NCBI GenBank assembly: GCA_032433595.1
Contig: JASWJB010000191.1
Coordinates: 20,565-84,564 of the forward strand
DNA length: 64,000 nucleotides
DNA from: Conoideocrella luteorostrata
Lineage: Eukaryota; Ascomycota; Sordariomycetes; Hypocreales; Clavicipitaceae
Reading direction: 5' to 3'
The position numbers and the translations under genes were made by a program. How positions within the stretch are numbered: position 1 is the stretch's first letter; each line of letters starts with the position of its first letter. The notes beneath the pieces were generated by a model. It saw only the letters and a list, made by a program, of their open reading frames with translations, was not told the origin of the DNA and did not search any database. Of the stretch, positions 10,421 to 22,249 are shown in pieces.

Positions 10421-13400
10421 ACCTTGAGTTCCTCAAGGCATTTTTAAAAAAGCTACAGTATTTATTAATTTATAGACTATACCAATCGCCGGTATAGCAG
10501 TTATGCAGCGTAAACGCACAAGAATTTCCGTGTCTCGCTGCTAAGAATTAAGCCGTTTCTGCCCTTAGCGTGCGTGGCTAGTGCATTCTGTGGACAGAGC
10601 TGTCTCTTGTCCTCCTAGTTCTCCTAGCTACTTATACTGCTACTTATTTAGCGGGCTACTAAGTTAAATTATGCAACACCTGCTTAAAACAGCTATGTTT
10701 AGAATATACTTTTTAAGTGCTATAACCTTAACTACTGCTTAAGCGGGACTACTAGCGGGATTAGCAGTCCCTAGGGCAGATAAGTAATCTAGGCTACTTT
10801 TAGCTAGCATAAGACTTACTAGCGATTTCCTAATAGCTAGTAAATATACTCTCTTTTATTTATTTAAGATTAGCTTATATACTTACTTTACTATTTATAT
10901 TTACCTTATACTTATAAGTTTAAATATTATAATAAAAAAGGTTAACTTTAATATTAAGTTATAGTTATAATATTAGTTATTATACTAAATAAGAATATAA
11001 ATATTAATATTATATTAATAACTTATTTAATTATACTTATATATAAAATAATATACTATATAAATAAAATTATTATTTATTTTATTATATTTGTTTTTTT
11101 AAGTAGTATTTATATTAATTAATATAAAAAATATAACTATACACTAGCGTTTAATATATTATATATATAGAGATAAAAAAAGGAATTATTTAAATTATTT
11201 TTATAATAATTTTATTAATTTTTAATTTCTAATATTAAGATTATATTTCTTTTATATTATATTATATTTTTTATATTTTAATATTATATTTTATATATTT
11301 TTTAATAATACTTAGTAAATTAAGTTTAAGGTAAAAATATAAGGAGTAAATTAAAGCTAAAAATAAATAACTTAAAATCTCTTAATTATACCTTTAGAAT
11401 TATTTATATTTTACTTTATAAAAACTTAAAAGACTTTATTAATATTTTTTATTAAGAATATTACCCTTAATGCTTAAATTAATAATAAATAAAAAGTATT
11501 ATAAAAGAAAAATAAAAAAAGGTTAAATATAAATAAAAAATATACTCTTTATAATATAAAGTATTTATTAAGGCTTAATATTTTTAGCTTATATTTTTAT
11601 ATAAAAGCTTTTTTTCCCTTATAAAGAATTACTAAAGAAATAATTAATATTATTTATAATATTTATTTTACTTTTAAATATTTTAATATAAAAAAAAGTA
11701 AAGCTTTAGGTATTATTTAAGTGCCCTTAATAAATATACTAGTAAAGTAAAATATAATTAGTTTAAATAATAATACTTATTAATAAGAAACTTCTAAGAA
11801 AGCTAAAGAGAAGTAATTAAATATCTTAATTAATATTATAAAAATATATATAGTCTTAGAGAAGCTAGGACTTATATTATTATAGCTTAAGGTAAGTAAT
11901 ATAAATAAACTTTACCTTATTCTTAATAATTAAGCTATTTAGTTTATAGGTTTACTAGACTAAGTTACTATAGTATATAAACTAAATTTACTATTTATTA
12001 TAATAATAAACTTATATTTTATAAATCTTATAGAAGATTTATGCTTAAATAAGTATATTTTTATTAAACTTTAAGTAATTCTTATTAGCTAAAGAGTATA
12101 TAATAAATTAAGTAATAGTCTTTTTTTTTATATAAAACTTATAAAAATATAGTTATTAAACTAGTAACTTAATATTATAATAGCTTTATAGGCTTTAAGT
12201 GCTTTCCTAGGGATTATATATAACCTTTGTTTTTTTAACTAGCTTATAAGCTAAGCGCCTTATCTCTAGAATAAGGTTATTACTTACCTTTAGTATATAC
12301 TTATAACTTAGTCTTATATTACTAGTAATAACCCTATTTTATAGTAAAGTATTAATATTAAAACTATTAAGGTATTAAAGGGCTATACACTAGTAGCTAG
12401 TAAATATAACTATAACTATATATAAAAAGTATTTAAAATAAGTATAGCCTTTTATATAGTATTTAATCTATAGTAACACTATATAATAAAGCAAAGAACT
12501 TATGCCTTATTAATAATAATTCTAAGCGTAAGGTTATTTTATATAAATATATATTACTATTAGCTTATTAATAATATTATTTAGACTTTAATTATACTAA
12601 ACTAAGTAAATAAATTTATTAAAATAAGGGAAAAGTCTCTTATTATAAGATTAAAAAGATATTAAATCTAAAGGAGCTTAGTTATTAATGTTAATAAAGA
12701 GATATTTTAGCTTATTACTAAAGTTAATTAAGCTTTCTTTAATATATTAATTAAGTAATTAATACTTATTACTTTTTATTAATTTCCTTTCTTAACTTAG
12801 CTTATTAATTTATACTTTATACTTTAATTTTAGTAATAAGTATTTATTCTTAGTTTTAAGACTAAATATACTTTTTATACTATTTATCTTAATAAATTAA
12901 GCTTATTATTATATATATTATTACTATAGGGTAATATAAATAAGCTATTACTTTTAGAACTAATAAGTATAAAATAAAGCTATGTAAATATAAAGCTACT
13001 TAAACTTATTTAAGCTACTATAATTAATAAGGAACTTAATTAGCTTTTATTTATAAAAGAAAGATTAAGTATTTAAGTTTTATTTAAGAATCTTTTTAAT
13101 TAAATTATATATTATATTTTTAGCGCTAAAATTAATACTATATTTATATATTATAGTAATATTAAAATTAATATAAATTAAGTTTAAATAACTTATAGTA
13201 ACTCTGCTATTACTATATTAGTAAATAGCTAGCTTAATTTACTAAGTAATAAGTTTTTTAGTGCTAAGTTATTACTTACTATAGTTTTATAGGGGAAGGT
13301 AAAGCTTTAGTAAAGCTATATATATAAGCTTACTAAAGTATAAAAAAGAAAGCAATAGTTAGCAAAAATATTATATTAAGTATAATAGTATTATATACTT

Positions 13401-14557
13401 ATTAATTAACTTATAAGAATTACTTAGTATACTCTTAAACTACTTTAATAAGTATAATAATAAGCTTAAAGTTTAATTTACTATAGTAAATTAAGCTATA
13501 TATATAATATATAATACTTTAGTAACTTTTTACTTAAAGACTTACTAAATAAGTTAATTTAGCTATACTAAGAATAATTTTTTTTTTAATAATATTATAA
13601 TACTTTAATATCTTTAAGCCTAAAAAGGTTAAAGTTTAATAATATATTAATAAAAAGCATAGTATAAAATATTAAAGGTATCTTAAGAACTTAGTATATT
13701 TTTCTTAAGTATATATATATTACTAAATTACTTAAAGTTATTATTAGCCTTAGACTTATATTACTATATTAGTTTTACTTTATAATAAAAATAATACTAT
13801 ATAAATTACTAAGTAATTTATTATTATTAATATATAATTTATATTTTTACTTCTCTTATTTATTAATTAGTTCTTAAATAATATTTTTATATAAATTATA
13901 ATCTCTTTATTTATTTATATTTTATTAATAAACTCTAAGAATATACTCTTTACTTAATTTATAGTATTTTAATAAGAATTATTAAGAAAAGGGTAACTTT
14001 ACTTTATTTTCTATAAAGCTTATAAGCTATCTTTATTTAGTTAACTAATTATTTAGGGGTTCTCTTTATAATTAATATAATATAAAAGTAGCCCCTAGCG
14101 CTAATAAGTTTTATTTATTACTTATACCTAGGATTAATTAATAGTGTTTAATAGTTAAGAATAAAATATTATAACTATAAAGTTATAAGTTTTAAATATA
14201 AAATAAATTAAAATAATAAATATTATAAGTACTTTTTATAATATTTTATTAAAAGCTATAAAGTATTTTATAATATATATTACTTATAATAAGATAAGGT
14301 CCCTATAAATAATAAAGTTAATACTAAATATAAATAATAAATTAGTAATAAACTTAGTTATTAGTTTCTTATAAAAAACTTACTTAAAGTAAATAGCTAC
14401 TTTATTATAATAAAAATAATAGTTTGCTTTAAGAGTTAACTAATATATAGAGTTTCTTAAGGGAAAATATAATAAATAAGTAATAATAAATATTCTATAG
14501 CAAAAATTATTACTAGTATATTATATTAGCTAAGAGTATAGTAATTTAGTAGCAAGA
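10421..14557. other. Very AT-rich decayed repeat sequence
   Basis: The first 400 bases are mixed in composition; the rest is extremely AT-rich with only short frames. The one piece with a readable protein motif is the retropepsin-like stretch entered separately. Boundaries, LTRs and a reverse transcriptase were not found, so the element that left it cannot be delimited. Confidence 0.5.
13180..13830 (+). pseudogene. Retropepsin-like relic of a Gypsy-type element
   Basis: The plus-strand frame near 13200-13290 reads SAITILVNS, a stop, then LNLLSNKFFSAKLLL. This matches the ALVDSG...NLIS.KF pattern of Gypsy proteases with Asp mutated to Asn. About 500 bases later, LVLLYNKNNTI could be the eroded LGLPWL..HNP.I motif that follows in these proteins. 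Both assignments depend on undoing RIP by eye and are weak individually. The orientation is opposite to the two better-preserved elements. Confidence 0.35.
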
Positions 14558-15005
14558 GAAGCTAACTAAACCTAAGATTAGCTAATAACACGCTTATTTA
14601 GCAGCGAATAGAGTCTATAGCAAAGGGGTAAACTAGAAGCTAAGATTAGTTAAAAGTGCGCTTATTTAGTAGTAAAGAGAGTTTATAGCAAAGGGGTAAA
14701 CTAAAAGATAAAATTAGTTAAAAGTGCGCTTATTTAACAGCGAAGAGAGTCTATAGCAAAGGGGGTTAACTAGAAGATAAGATTAGTTAAGAGTGCGCTT
14801 ATTTAGCAGCAAATAGAGTTAGCAGCAAAGGAGTCTAATTAGAAGCAGAGATTAGTTAAGAGCGCGCTTGTTTAGTAGCAAATAGAGTCTATAGCAAAGG
14901 AGTCTAACTAGAAGCTAATATTAGTTAAGAGAGCGCTTATTTAGCAGTAAAGAGTGTTAGCAGTAAAGGGGGTAAACTAAAAGCTAAGATTAGTGCGCTA
15001 GTGTA
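14558..15005. repeat. Tandem array, about 6.5 copies of a 68-69-bp unit
   Basis: The word CGCTTATTTAG or a near variant recurs at 14591, 14659, 14727, 14796, 14865 and 14934, giving spacings of 68, 68, 69, 69 and 69 bases, with a shortened last unit at 14996. Each unit contains ATTAGTTAAGAG, a CGCTTATTTAG core, AGAGTCTATAGCAAAGG and CTAACTAGAAG. Copies differ mainly by transitions. It is more GC-rich than its surroundings. Confidence 0.9.
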
Positions 15006-18000
15006 ACCCACCTAGGGTAGCCTAGAGTATAGTGTAATATTAATAGAGTTACTTTAAATAAAAAAAGAAATATTTTAAGAATTAAAGGAGTCTCTTAAAA
15101 CTAAATCTTAAATTTTAATTCTTTAATTATAATTTTAGTTTTTTAGTAAGCTATTAATATAAGCCTTTCCTATGTGTCCTTACGCTATAATAACCTTACT
15201 ATAACTAATTATATTTATAGTATATTATACTATAAATAAACTCTTTAAATTCTTACTTACTATAATATAAATAGACTAAAGTAATAAAGAAGCCTAATAT
15301 AATTAACTTAAGCGTAGTTTAAGTGCCTTTGCGTTAGCTATTATTTATAGAAGGTTTTAGGGAGTAGCTATATAATCTAAAATAAATAAATAAACTTTAA
15401 GCACTATTTAAGAGTACTTTAGCTAATTATAGACTTTATAGGTATTAGCTAAATAAGTATATTAACTACGCTAAAGTATTATCTTATTTATAGAAATTAA
15501 GTATATTTTATTAAGAACTAAAATAAATTAACCTAAATAAGAACTATCCTTACCTTAATAGCTAGCTAATTTACTTAACTTAAGGTTATTATTATATTAA
15601 AGTAATAAAAAACATAAATATAAATAAGTAATAAACTATTAATTTATTATATATAAGCCTTTTATAAATATAAAACTACTAGGTTCTTAAATATTAAGTA
15701 AAGTAATATTAATATAAAATACTTAATTTAAATAAATAAATATACTTTAAGTTATAAGAATATAAAGGTAATAATTAAAACTTTAATAAATAATACTATT
15801 ACTTAAGTAAATTAAAATAATATATCTTTTAATAAATTAAGTAATATATTAATATAGCAAAGGTACTAGACTTATTTATCTAGCTTCCTAGGGTTATTAA
15901 TTTTCTTTAACTAAGGTACTATAATTAGGTTTTTAATAATTATCTTTTTAAGAAGACTATTACTAGCTAAAATATTATATTTATAGAATAGTTAAGGATT
16001 ACTCTTAGTAATACCTTTATTTAGAATTTTATTAATAAAGAGACTATACTAGCGTTAAAGGGCTAGGCCCCTGCTACTAGCAAAGTAAACTAATACTAGA
16101 TTTATTATATATTTATATATAGCTATATATAGCTAAGAATTATAAATTTATAATAAAGAAGTAAATTAAAGCGCTAAGTATAAGTAGTATTAAGTATTAT
16201 ACTAAGTCTTAACTAGCTATAAGCTAACCTTATTTACTTAAATATTATAGCTAGTATTATTTAAAAGTTAATTATTCCTAAGGATAAAGGCTAAAGGGTA
16301 AAACATAAGAAGTGTTTTTTATAATAAATCTTATAAGGCTTTTAGGCTACTTCTAGGTATTAACTATATATTAAAACCTAAGAAAGTAAATTTTAATTAA
16401 TATAAGGTTTACTATTATTTAATTTAGTATATAATTAATTATTACTAGCTATACTTTATTAATTCCCTTACCTTAGTAAATATAAGCCTAAGGGGAAAAC
16501 CTTAAAGAGGCTAGGTTTCTTGCTAGACTTAGGTTATATATTGCTTTTTTATAAAAAAGTATATTTTCTTAGCTTTCTTATTTTCCTAGTAAAGTAAGAA
16601 ATAATAGTATCTTTATTTTTTTATTTTTAAAGTTTAATAATAAATAAGAAAGAGTTAGCTAATTTTAATATTACTTAATTCTTTAGTAATATAAAGTATT
16701 ATTAAGGAAAACCTTATATATATATATTTAGAATTATTTAAAAGTTAATATTTCTCCTTATACTTATAAGCTTTTACTTATAATTTATAATTAATATAAT
16801 CTTTATTTTATAAGACTTATTATATATTTTTACTTAATTATTTAGGTTTAAGTGTATTTTATTTTTATTACTTATTATTCTTAATACTAAAGCTATAGCT
16901 TTTTATAGTTTTAGGCCTATAGCTAGCTACTAGGCTATACTTATGTATAATATTACTTTATAGATAACTAATAAGACTAACTAGGTATATAATAATTATT
17001 TTAGCTATATTAGTAGCTATATAATTAGCAAAATAAATAGTAAAGAAACTAAGCTTATTAATATATAGAGTAATATTACTATAAGTAATATACTTAAGCA
17101 TAATAATACTTAAGCTTTTAATATAAATTAAGCTAGTAAGTTAGTAGATTTTATATTAGTAAGGATATTATTATCTTTATAGACTAGCTTATAAAGCTTA
17201 CTAGGTTTTAGGACTTAAGAAGTAAGTATAGTAGTAAAAATAAACTATAGAAGTATGCCTTTACTATTAACTAATTCCTTACTCTCTTAGTCCTAAGCTC
17301 CTTCTCTAGTATAGTAGCCTTTATTATAATAATAACTTAGGAAGTGCTAATAAAGTTAGCGTAATTAGGATTTATAGCCTTAATAAATAATATAGCTATT
17401 ACTACTAGCTCTAAGTAATAGCCTAAATTAAGAAGAAAGCTAAAATAAGGAGAATATTCTCCTTAATTTTTAGTTATATAGTATATCTTTAATGTGTTCT
17501 ATAATACTAATTTATAAGATTTTTATAAACTTATAAGTAGGGTTATTCTTATTAAGTTAGGACTAAGACTTACTAGAATTAAGCTAGATTACTTATTATA
17601 GTTTATTTATACCTATTCTATCTTATGTTTATAATTGCCCCCTCCCTTAAATATAGCTAAGTTTACTATGTTTTATTCTATAATAATAACTCCTTTATTC
17701 TAATGCTTTTTATTATAGGATTTAAATCTAGGAAAAAAGGAGCTTTTAGATAATTATTTAAGAAATTTAGCAATAGCTTATAGTAAGTACTCTGTAGTTA
17801 AGCCTTAATTCTTAATAAATAATAATAATTATTTTAAGGTTATACTACTCTAGCAATTACATAGCTTAAATAAGAATAATATTATTATTTTTAAGACTTT
17901 TTTTCTTAAACCTTTGCTTTAATTATACTATAAATAATATCTAAAAAGCTTATAGTATATATAACTTATTATTATAGTAGGTTAAGTAACTAAGTATAGT

Positions 18001-18349
18001 ATTTAATAGTTTTAATAGTTATAATAAATTTATAGCTACGCTAGGGTTATAGTAAAAGTTAGTATATTTTTTAATATAAGATATATAAATAAGTTAAAAG
18101 TAAAGCATTATATATAAACTTATATTAATAAAGGTAATATTAATAGTAGCTTATACTTAAATAATAGCTATTTAAAGCCACTAATAACTTTACCTATATA
18201 TTATAACCTTACCTAAGAAAGCTACTAAATTAGCTATATAATAGTAAGCTAAGTAGTTTATATAATAACTCTTAAGGTTAGGGCCTACGCTAAAGGCTAG
18301 TTTATTATTTATATATAGCTCTAGTCTCTTAAAATTCTTAATAATACAA
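15006..18349. other. AT-rich desert, no gene recognised
   Basis: Short stop-rich frames and a TA-dense composition. It begins with a small GC patch (GTAACCCACCTAGGGTAG) directly after the tandem array. I looked for polymerase, transposase and integrase motifs on both strands and saw nothing convincing. Confidence 0.5.
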
Positions 18350-19230
18350 GGATAATAGGCTTTTACTTTATTAGTAATATAGTTTAATAATAATAATTTA
18401 TAGGCTTTAATAACCTATAAAATAGCTTACCTTTCTTAAGAAATATAAAGTATTATTAACAAATATCCTCTGGGCAACTTGCTTAGTAGCATACATAAGG
18501 CATTACGTAAGCTAAAATAATATATATAATATAACGTGTCCTATTTAGATAATAGCATAGATATACTAGAATAACTATAAATATTTATGTAGTAATAGGG
18601 AAATTATTTTATATTATTAGTATCTAATGTTTTATTAGCGCTTGCTTCTAGAACAAGGCAAGACTCTCTCTTCACTAGTTATAGAATTATTCGCTCTTAG
18701 TTTCGGAAGGGTAACCTTAAGTACTAGCACTTTCGCTCACTATCGTAGTTTATAATCAAGCAAGCACTAGATATCAATGTCTGGATCGCTATTATTACTA
18801 TATAGCCTAGTTAATTCTCCGCTGTTAAGTATCCCTTCCTTCGAAACTATAATTACCTATTCTTCCGCTTAGCAACAAGGCTTAGGGTAAACATAGCTAA
18901 AAATTAAACCCCTATGTATTAGAAGAGATTCGCTATTATATACACTATGCTATTAAAGGATTCCATAGAAAACATTTCGAAGGGCATAGCTAGATCTAGC
19001 AAGCTAAGCAAATTTAGCATAGCGCTAAGAGTCACTGTACAGCGACAGCGAGAAACAGTAAACAAAATTACCGCCCGCTACTACTAAGGAGAATATATGC
19101 AGTTGGTTAGTTAATCTGCAGCAATATTTATTAGCAGCAGAATAAGCCGCGTACTTTAGAAGCAACGCGCGTAGTAAGGTTAGGGCTAAGTCTTTAAGGT
19201 AACTAAATCTTCTCGCTAAAACAAGAAAAC
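18350..19230 (+). pseudogene. FunK1-type kinase, N-terminal fragment, RIP-damaged copy
   Basis: Homologous along its length to the better-preserved copy at 32890-33800. Shared words include ACAAATATCCTCTGGGCAAC, GCACTTTCGCTCACTATCG, ATTAAAGGATTCCATAGAAA and ATATGCAGTTGGTTAG. The differences are overwhelmingly C to T and G to A. The partner copy identifies the family. This copy has stops throughout and cannot be coding. The two copies are in the same orientation about 14.5 kb apart, with the 10.4-kb retroelement between them. Confidence 0.65.
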
Positions 19231-20109
19231 AATAGTAGTATTATAATAGCCTTGTGCGTTGCAGTAGTAGCGGGGGTAGCGCACTATTTCTAAGATTTAT
19301 AACCTATTTATATCTATTTACTTAGCCCTTTATTAAAGTTCTATAATCTTAGATTATATACTATAGATTTTACTTTAAAGGTATTTAAAAGTTCTTAGTT
19401 ATTATTAAAAGTATTTTATTTATACACTAGATTAAGATATATAATTATATAACCCCTTGCTAAGAGTAATAAGAGTTCTTAGATCTAGTATCTACACACT
19501 AATCTCTTAGTTTTATAGTTCTGCGTATTATATAAACCTACTCTCTATATAGCGCTAGTCTTTACTACACTATTGTGAGCATATAATAGCTATTAACTAA
19601 GTTATGCCACTATAGTTAAACAAAACTAGCATAATTTATTCACAGAAGTGTAATTTACTTTAGTCTTATTATTATTACTCTAAAATATTTTATTTATTTA
19701 TAGCTATATTAATCTCTTATTTAAGATTTACCTTATATTTATTTATTTATTTACCTAAAAAATATTGCTTATTTTTAGCTATTAGGGGGCTAGTAAGAAA
19801 GTAATTAATATTAGTAGAACTTATATCCTCTTAGATAAAGCCTCCCTATTCTTATTTATTATTATATACTATTTAACTAAGACCCCCTAACCCTAGGTTT
19901 AATATATAAGTAATATTAAAGAGTTTAAAAGAGTATTTATAAGGAGAAAAGCTTATAACTATTAAAGCAAGACTATATTATACTAAAACTATTTAGTTTC
20001 TTTATATTACTATACTAATCTATCTCCTGCTATAATAAACCTTTATTATATATTGTGATATGCTTGTCTATGATATGCTTGCCGCGAACAACTATTGTGT
20101 GGGTTACAC

Positions 20110-20345
20110 TTTATATGTTTGCTTATTTATATATTGCTTGTTTGCTTTTTTGCTTTTTTGCTTGTTTGCTTGTTTGCTTATTTATATGTTTACTTATTTG
20201 CATGTTTATATGTTTATATATTTATATGTTTATATGTTTGTATGTTTATATGTTTATATATTTATATATTTATATGTTTATATGTTTATATGTTTGTATG
20301 TTTGTATATTTATATGTTTATATGTTTGTATATTTATATGTTTTG
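20110..20345. repeat. TTTATATG-type octamer array
   Basis: Roughly 29 degenerate copies of an 8-base unit, mainly TTTATATG, TTTATATA and TTTGTATG, opening with TTTGCTTG variants. Because 8 is not a multiple of 3 and the unit contains no stop, all three plus frames stay open. That produces three overlapping Tyr/Phe/Cys/Leu-rich ORFs, which are by-products and not genes. Confidence 0.9.
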
Positions 20346-21246
20346 TTGCATATTATATATTGCTTGTTTATAAGTGTGTAATGCTTATAATAGTATTTAA
20401 GCTAATAGTATTTTAAAGACTAATAAGGATTATATTTACCTTAAAGGTTTTCTTAGGAAATATTAGTAGAGATAAGGGAAAGTATACTAAAGGAAGTGTT
20501 ATTAATTTATAAATAAATTAAACTATTTAAAAGTTAAGCTCTAAAACTTATTAACTAAAACTAATTATAAAGGCCTTTAACTAAGAAACTAAAATTAAGA
20601 AACTTATTAAATAATTCTTAATATTATTATTAATATTAAACTTATTACTATAAAAGTTTTAATTATTTATAAGTAATTTATATATTAATAAGTCTTTATA
20701 GCTTAATAGCCTTTTATTTTAATATATATAAAAGCTTTTTTTTTATAGTTATTTATATATTATTAGTAATATACCTTTTTATCTCTATATAAATACTAAG
20801 AAATATTACTTTATATTAAGAGTAAGTAATATAAGGGATTTATTAAGGCACTTTAAATAGTAATAGCTAGCTTTAAATATAAAATATTATATTATTTTAT
20901 TTTATAACTTTAGCTATAAAAAATAAAAACTAAAATTATAAAACTAAGTTTTAAGTTTATATAATTTATTAAATTTCTAGAATAAATATATTTATATACT
21001 AATTTATAGAATCTTAGTAAGAAGATTATAAGTCTTAGTAATTATATATAAGCTAAGACTATAAACTTAAATTTATATTTATAGCTATTACTATATTATA
21101 GTTAAGCTTCTTACTAAACTTATAACACTTTGCTATTAAATATAATTATTATCTTATAAGCAAGAAGCAAGGTTATAATTATTTTAGAATAATCTTTAGT
21201 TTACTAAAAAAAGAGTATACTACTTACTTTATATAATTACTTATAG

Positions 21247-21275
21247 GAGTTAAGTTAAGTTAAGTTAAGTTAATT
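21247..21275. repeat. Short TTAAG pentamer run
   Basis: About five tandem copies of AGTTA (equivalently TTAAG) in an otherwise AT-rich stretch; a simple-sequence repeat. Confidence 0.7.
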
Positions 21276-21879
21276 AATATAGTTCTCTGTAGCTTATAAA
21301 ATTTTTCTATCTAACTATTGTTATAATAGAAGCTATGCGTAAATAGCCTATTAAATACTCTATAAGCTAAGTAGGTATATATATTTTAGTTTATTAGTAG
21401 GCTAAAGAGATTAAGCGTAGGCTATATACTTATTAAGTTCTTCTAGTAAGCCTTAGTAAATTCCTTTTATTATTATACTTATTTTCTCTTATTAATTACT
21501 TTTATTCTCTTTTTACTAGCTAATGCCTTTAGGGCTTACTAAGGTAGTAAGCTAAGGGTAAAGTATAAGAAAATATAAACTAAATATTCTTAATTATTAC
21601 CTCTAGGTTTTTTTATATCTATTAGTTTATAAGTGTCTATATTACTAAATAAAACTTACTAAGTCCCCTGCGATTATTAAGACATACTAAGTGTTACCTC
21701 TAAGTAGTTAGCTATCTTAGAGGCTATATTATCTCTAGTTATAATAAAAGCTTTATTAAGGCTAATATTAATAGGGTAAATTATATTACTATTTTGCTAG
21801 CTTTTATTAAAGAGTTATCGCGAAAACACTTAGTTTAATAAATTAATTAGTTAGCTATTAAAAGGGATTTTTTAGCTTA

Positions 21880-21884
21880 ATAGG
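21880..21884. repeat. Target-site duplication ATAGG (left)
   Basis: ATAGG immediately before the left LTR is repeated exactly at 32323-32327 immediately after the right LTR. A 5-bp duplication is normal for Gypsy integrases and shows that the two LTRs belong to one insertion. Confidence 0.9.
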
Positions 21885-22161
21885 TGTTACGTGCTAGGTC
21901 TGGCACGTTACGTGCTGGATACGGCTAGTGGGTTGCTAGTCGTAACACGTTGGTTATCTGTATTAGCTATAGTATTAGTATTATTAGTATTTAAGTAAAA
22001 GAAAGCAAAACAAAGCAATAATAAGTTAGATCTTAGATAGTTATAAGGTTCTTGTTAATTCTATCTACTAACGGGCAAGATTTAACCTCTTATAAGTTAG
22101 ATTTATTACGTAAGTAACTAGTATAGCTTATGTTAAATCTAGCTATTTACTTTACGCAATA
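21885..22161 (-). repeat. 3' LTR (277 bp) of the 10.4-kb chromovirus
   Basis: Runs from TGTTACGTGC to ACGCAATA in plus orientation. Its left (outer) third is GC-containing (TCTGGCACGTTACGTGCTGG), while its right (inner) part shows T/A where the other LTR has C/G. Confidence 0.92.
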
Positions 22162-22249
22162 AGTGCTATATAACACAAAAGAAAATAACTATCCTAGTTA
22201 TATAAACACTAAACCTTACCCTCTTTATATTAACTTTATTAATTTAAAA

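Larger units (their letters stand above)
19231..21884. other. AT-rich desert containing two short-unit repeats
   Basis: No gene recognised. It contains the octamer array (20110-20345) and a short TTAAG pentamer run (21247-21275). The last bases before 21885 are ATAGG, the target duplication of the retroelement that follows. Confidence 0.55.

Noticed and set aside
11690..11770. LINE RT motif (KAPG.D-like) in the AT desert
   Set aside because: A short KALG-like reading was tempting, but no later RT motif follows and nearby sequence reads as a retropepsin, so it is probably chance.
20055..20416. Three overlapping plus ORFs rich in Tyr, Phe, Cys and Leu
   Set aside because: They are the same octamer repeat read in three frames; no start context or unique sequence supports a protein.
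7715..21884. Centromere or telomere proximity
   Set aside because: AT-rich RIP deserts also occur elsewhere. There is no telomere repeat, and nothing in the sequence alone marks a centromere.
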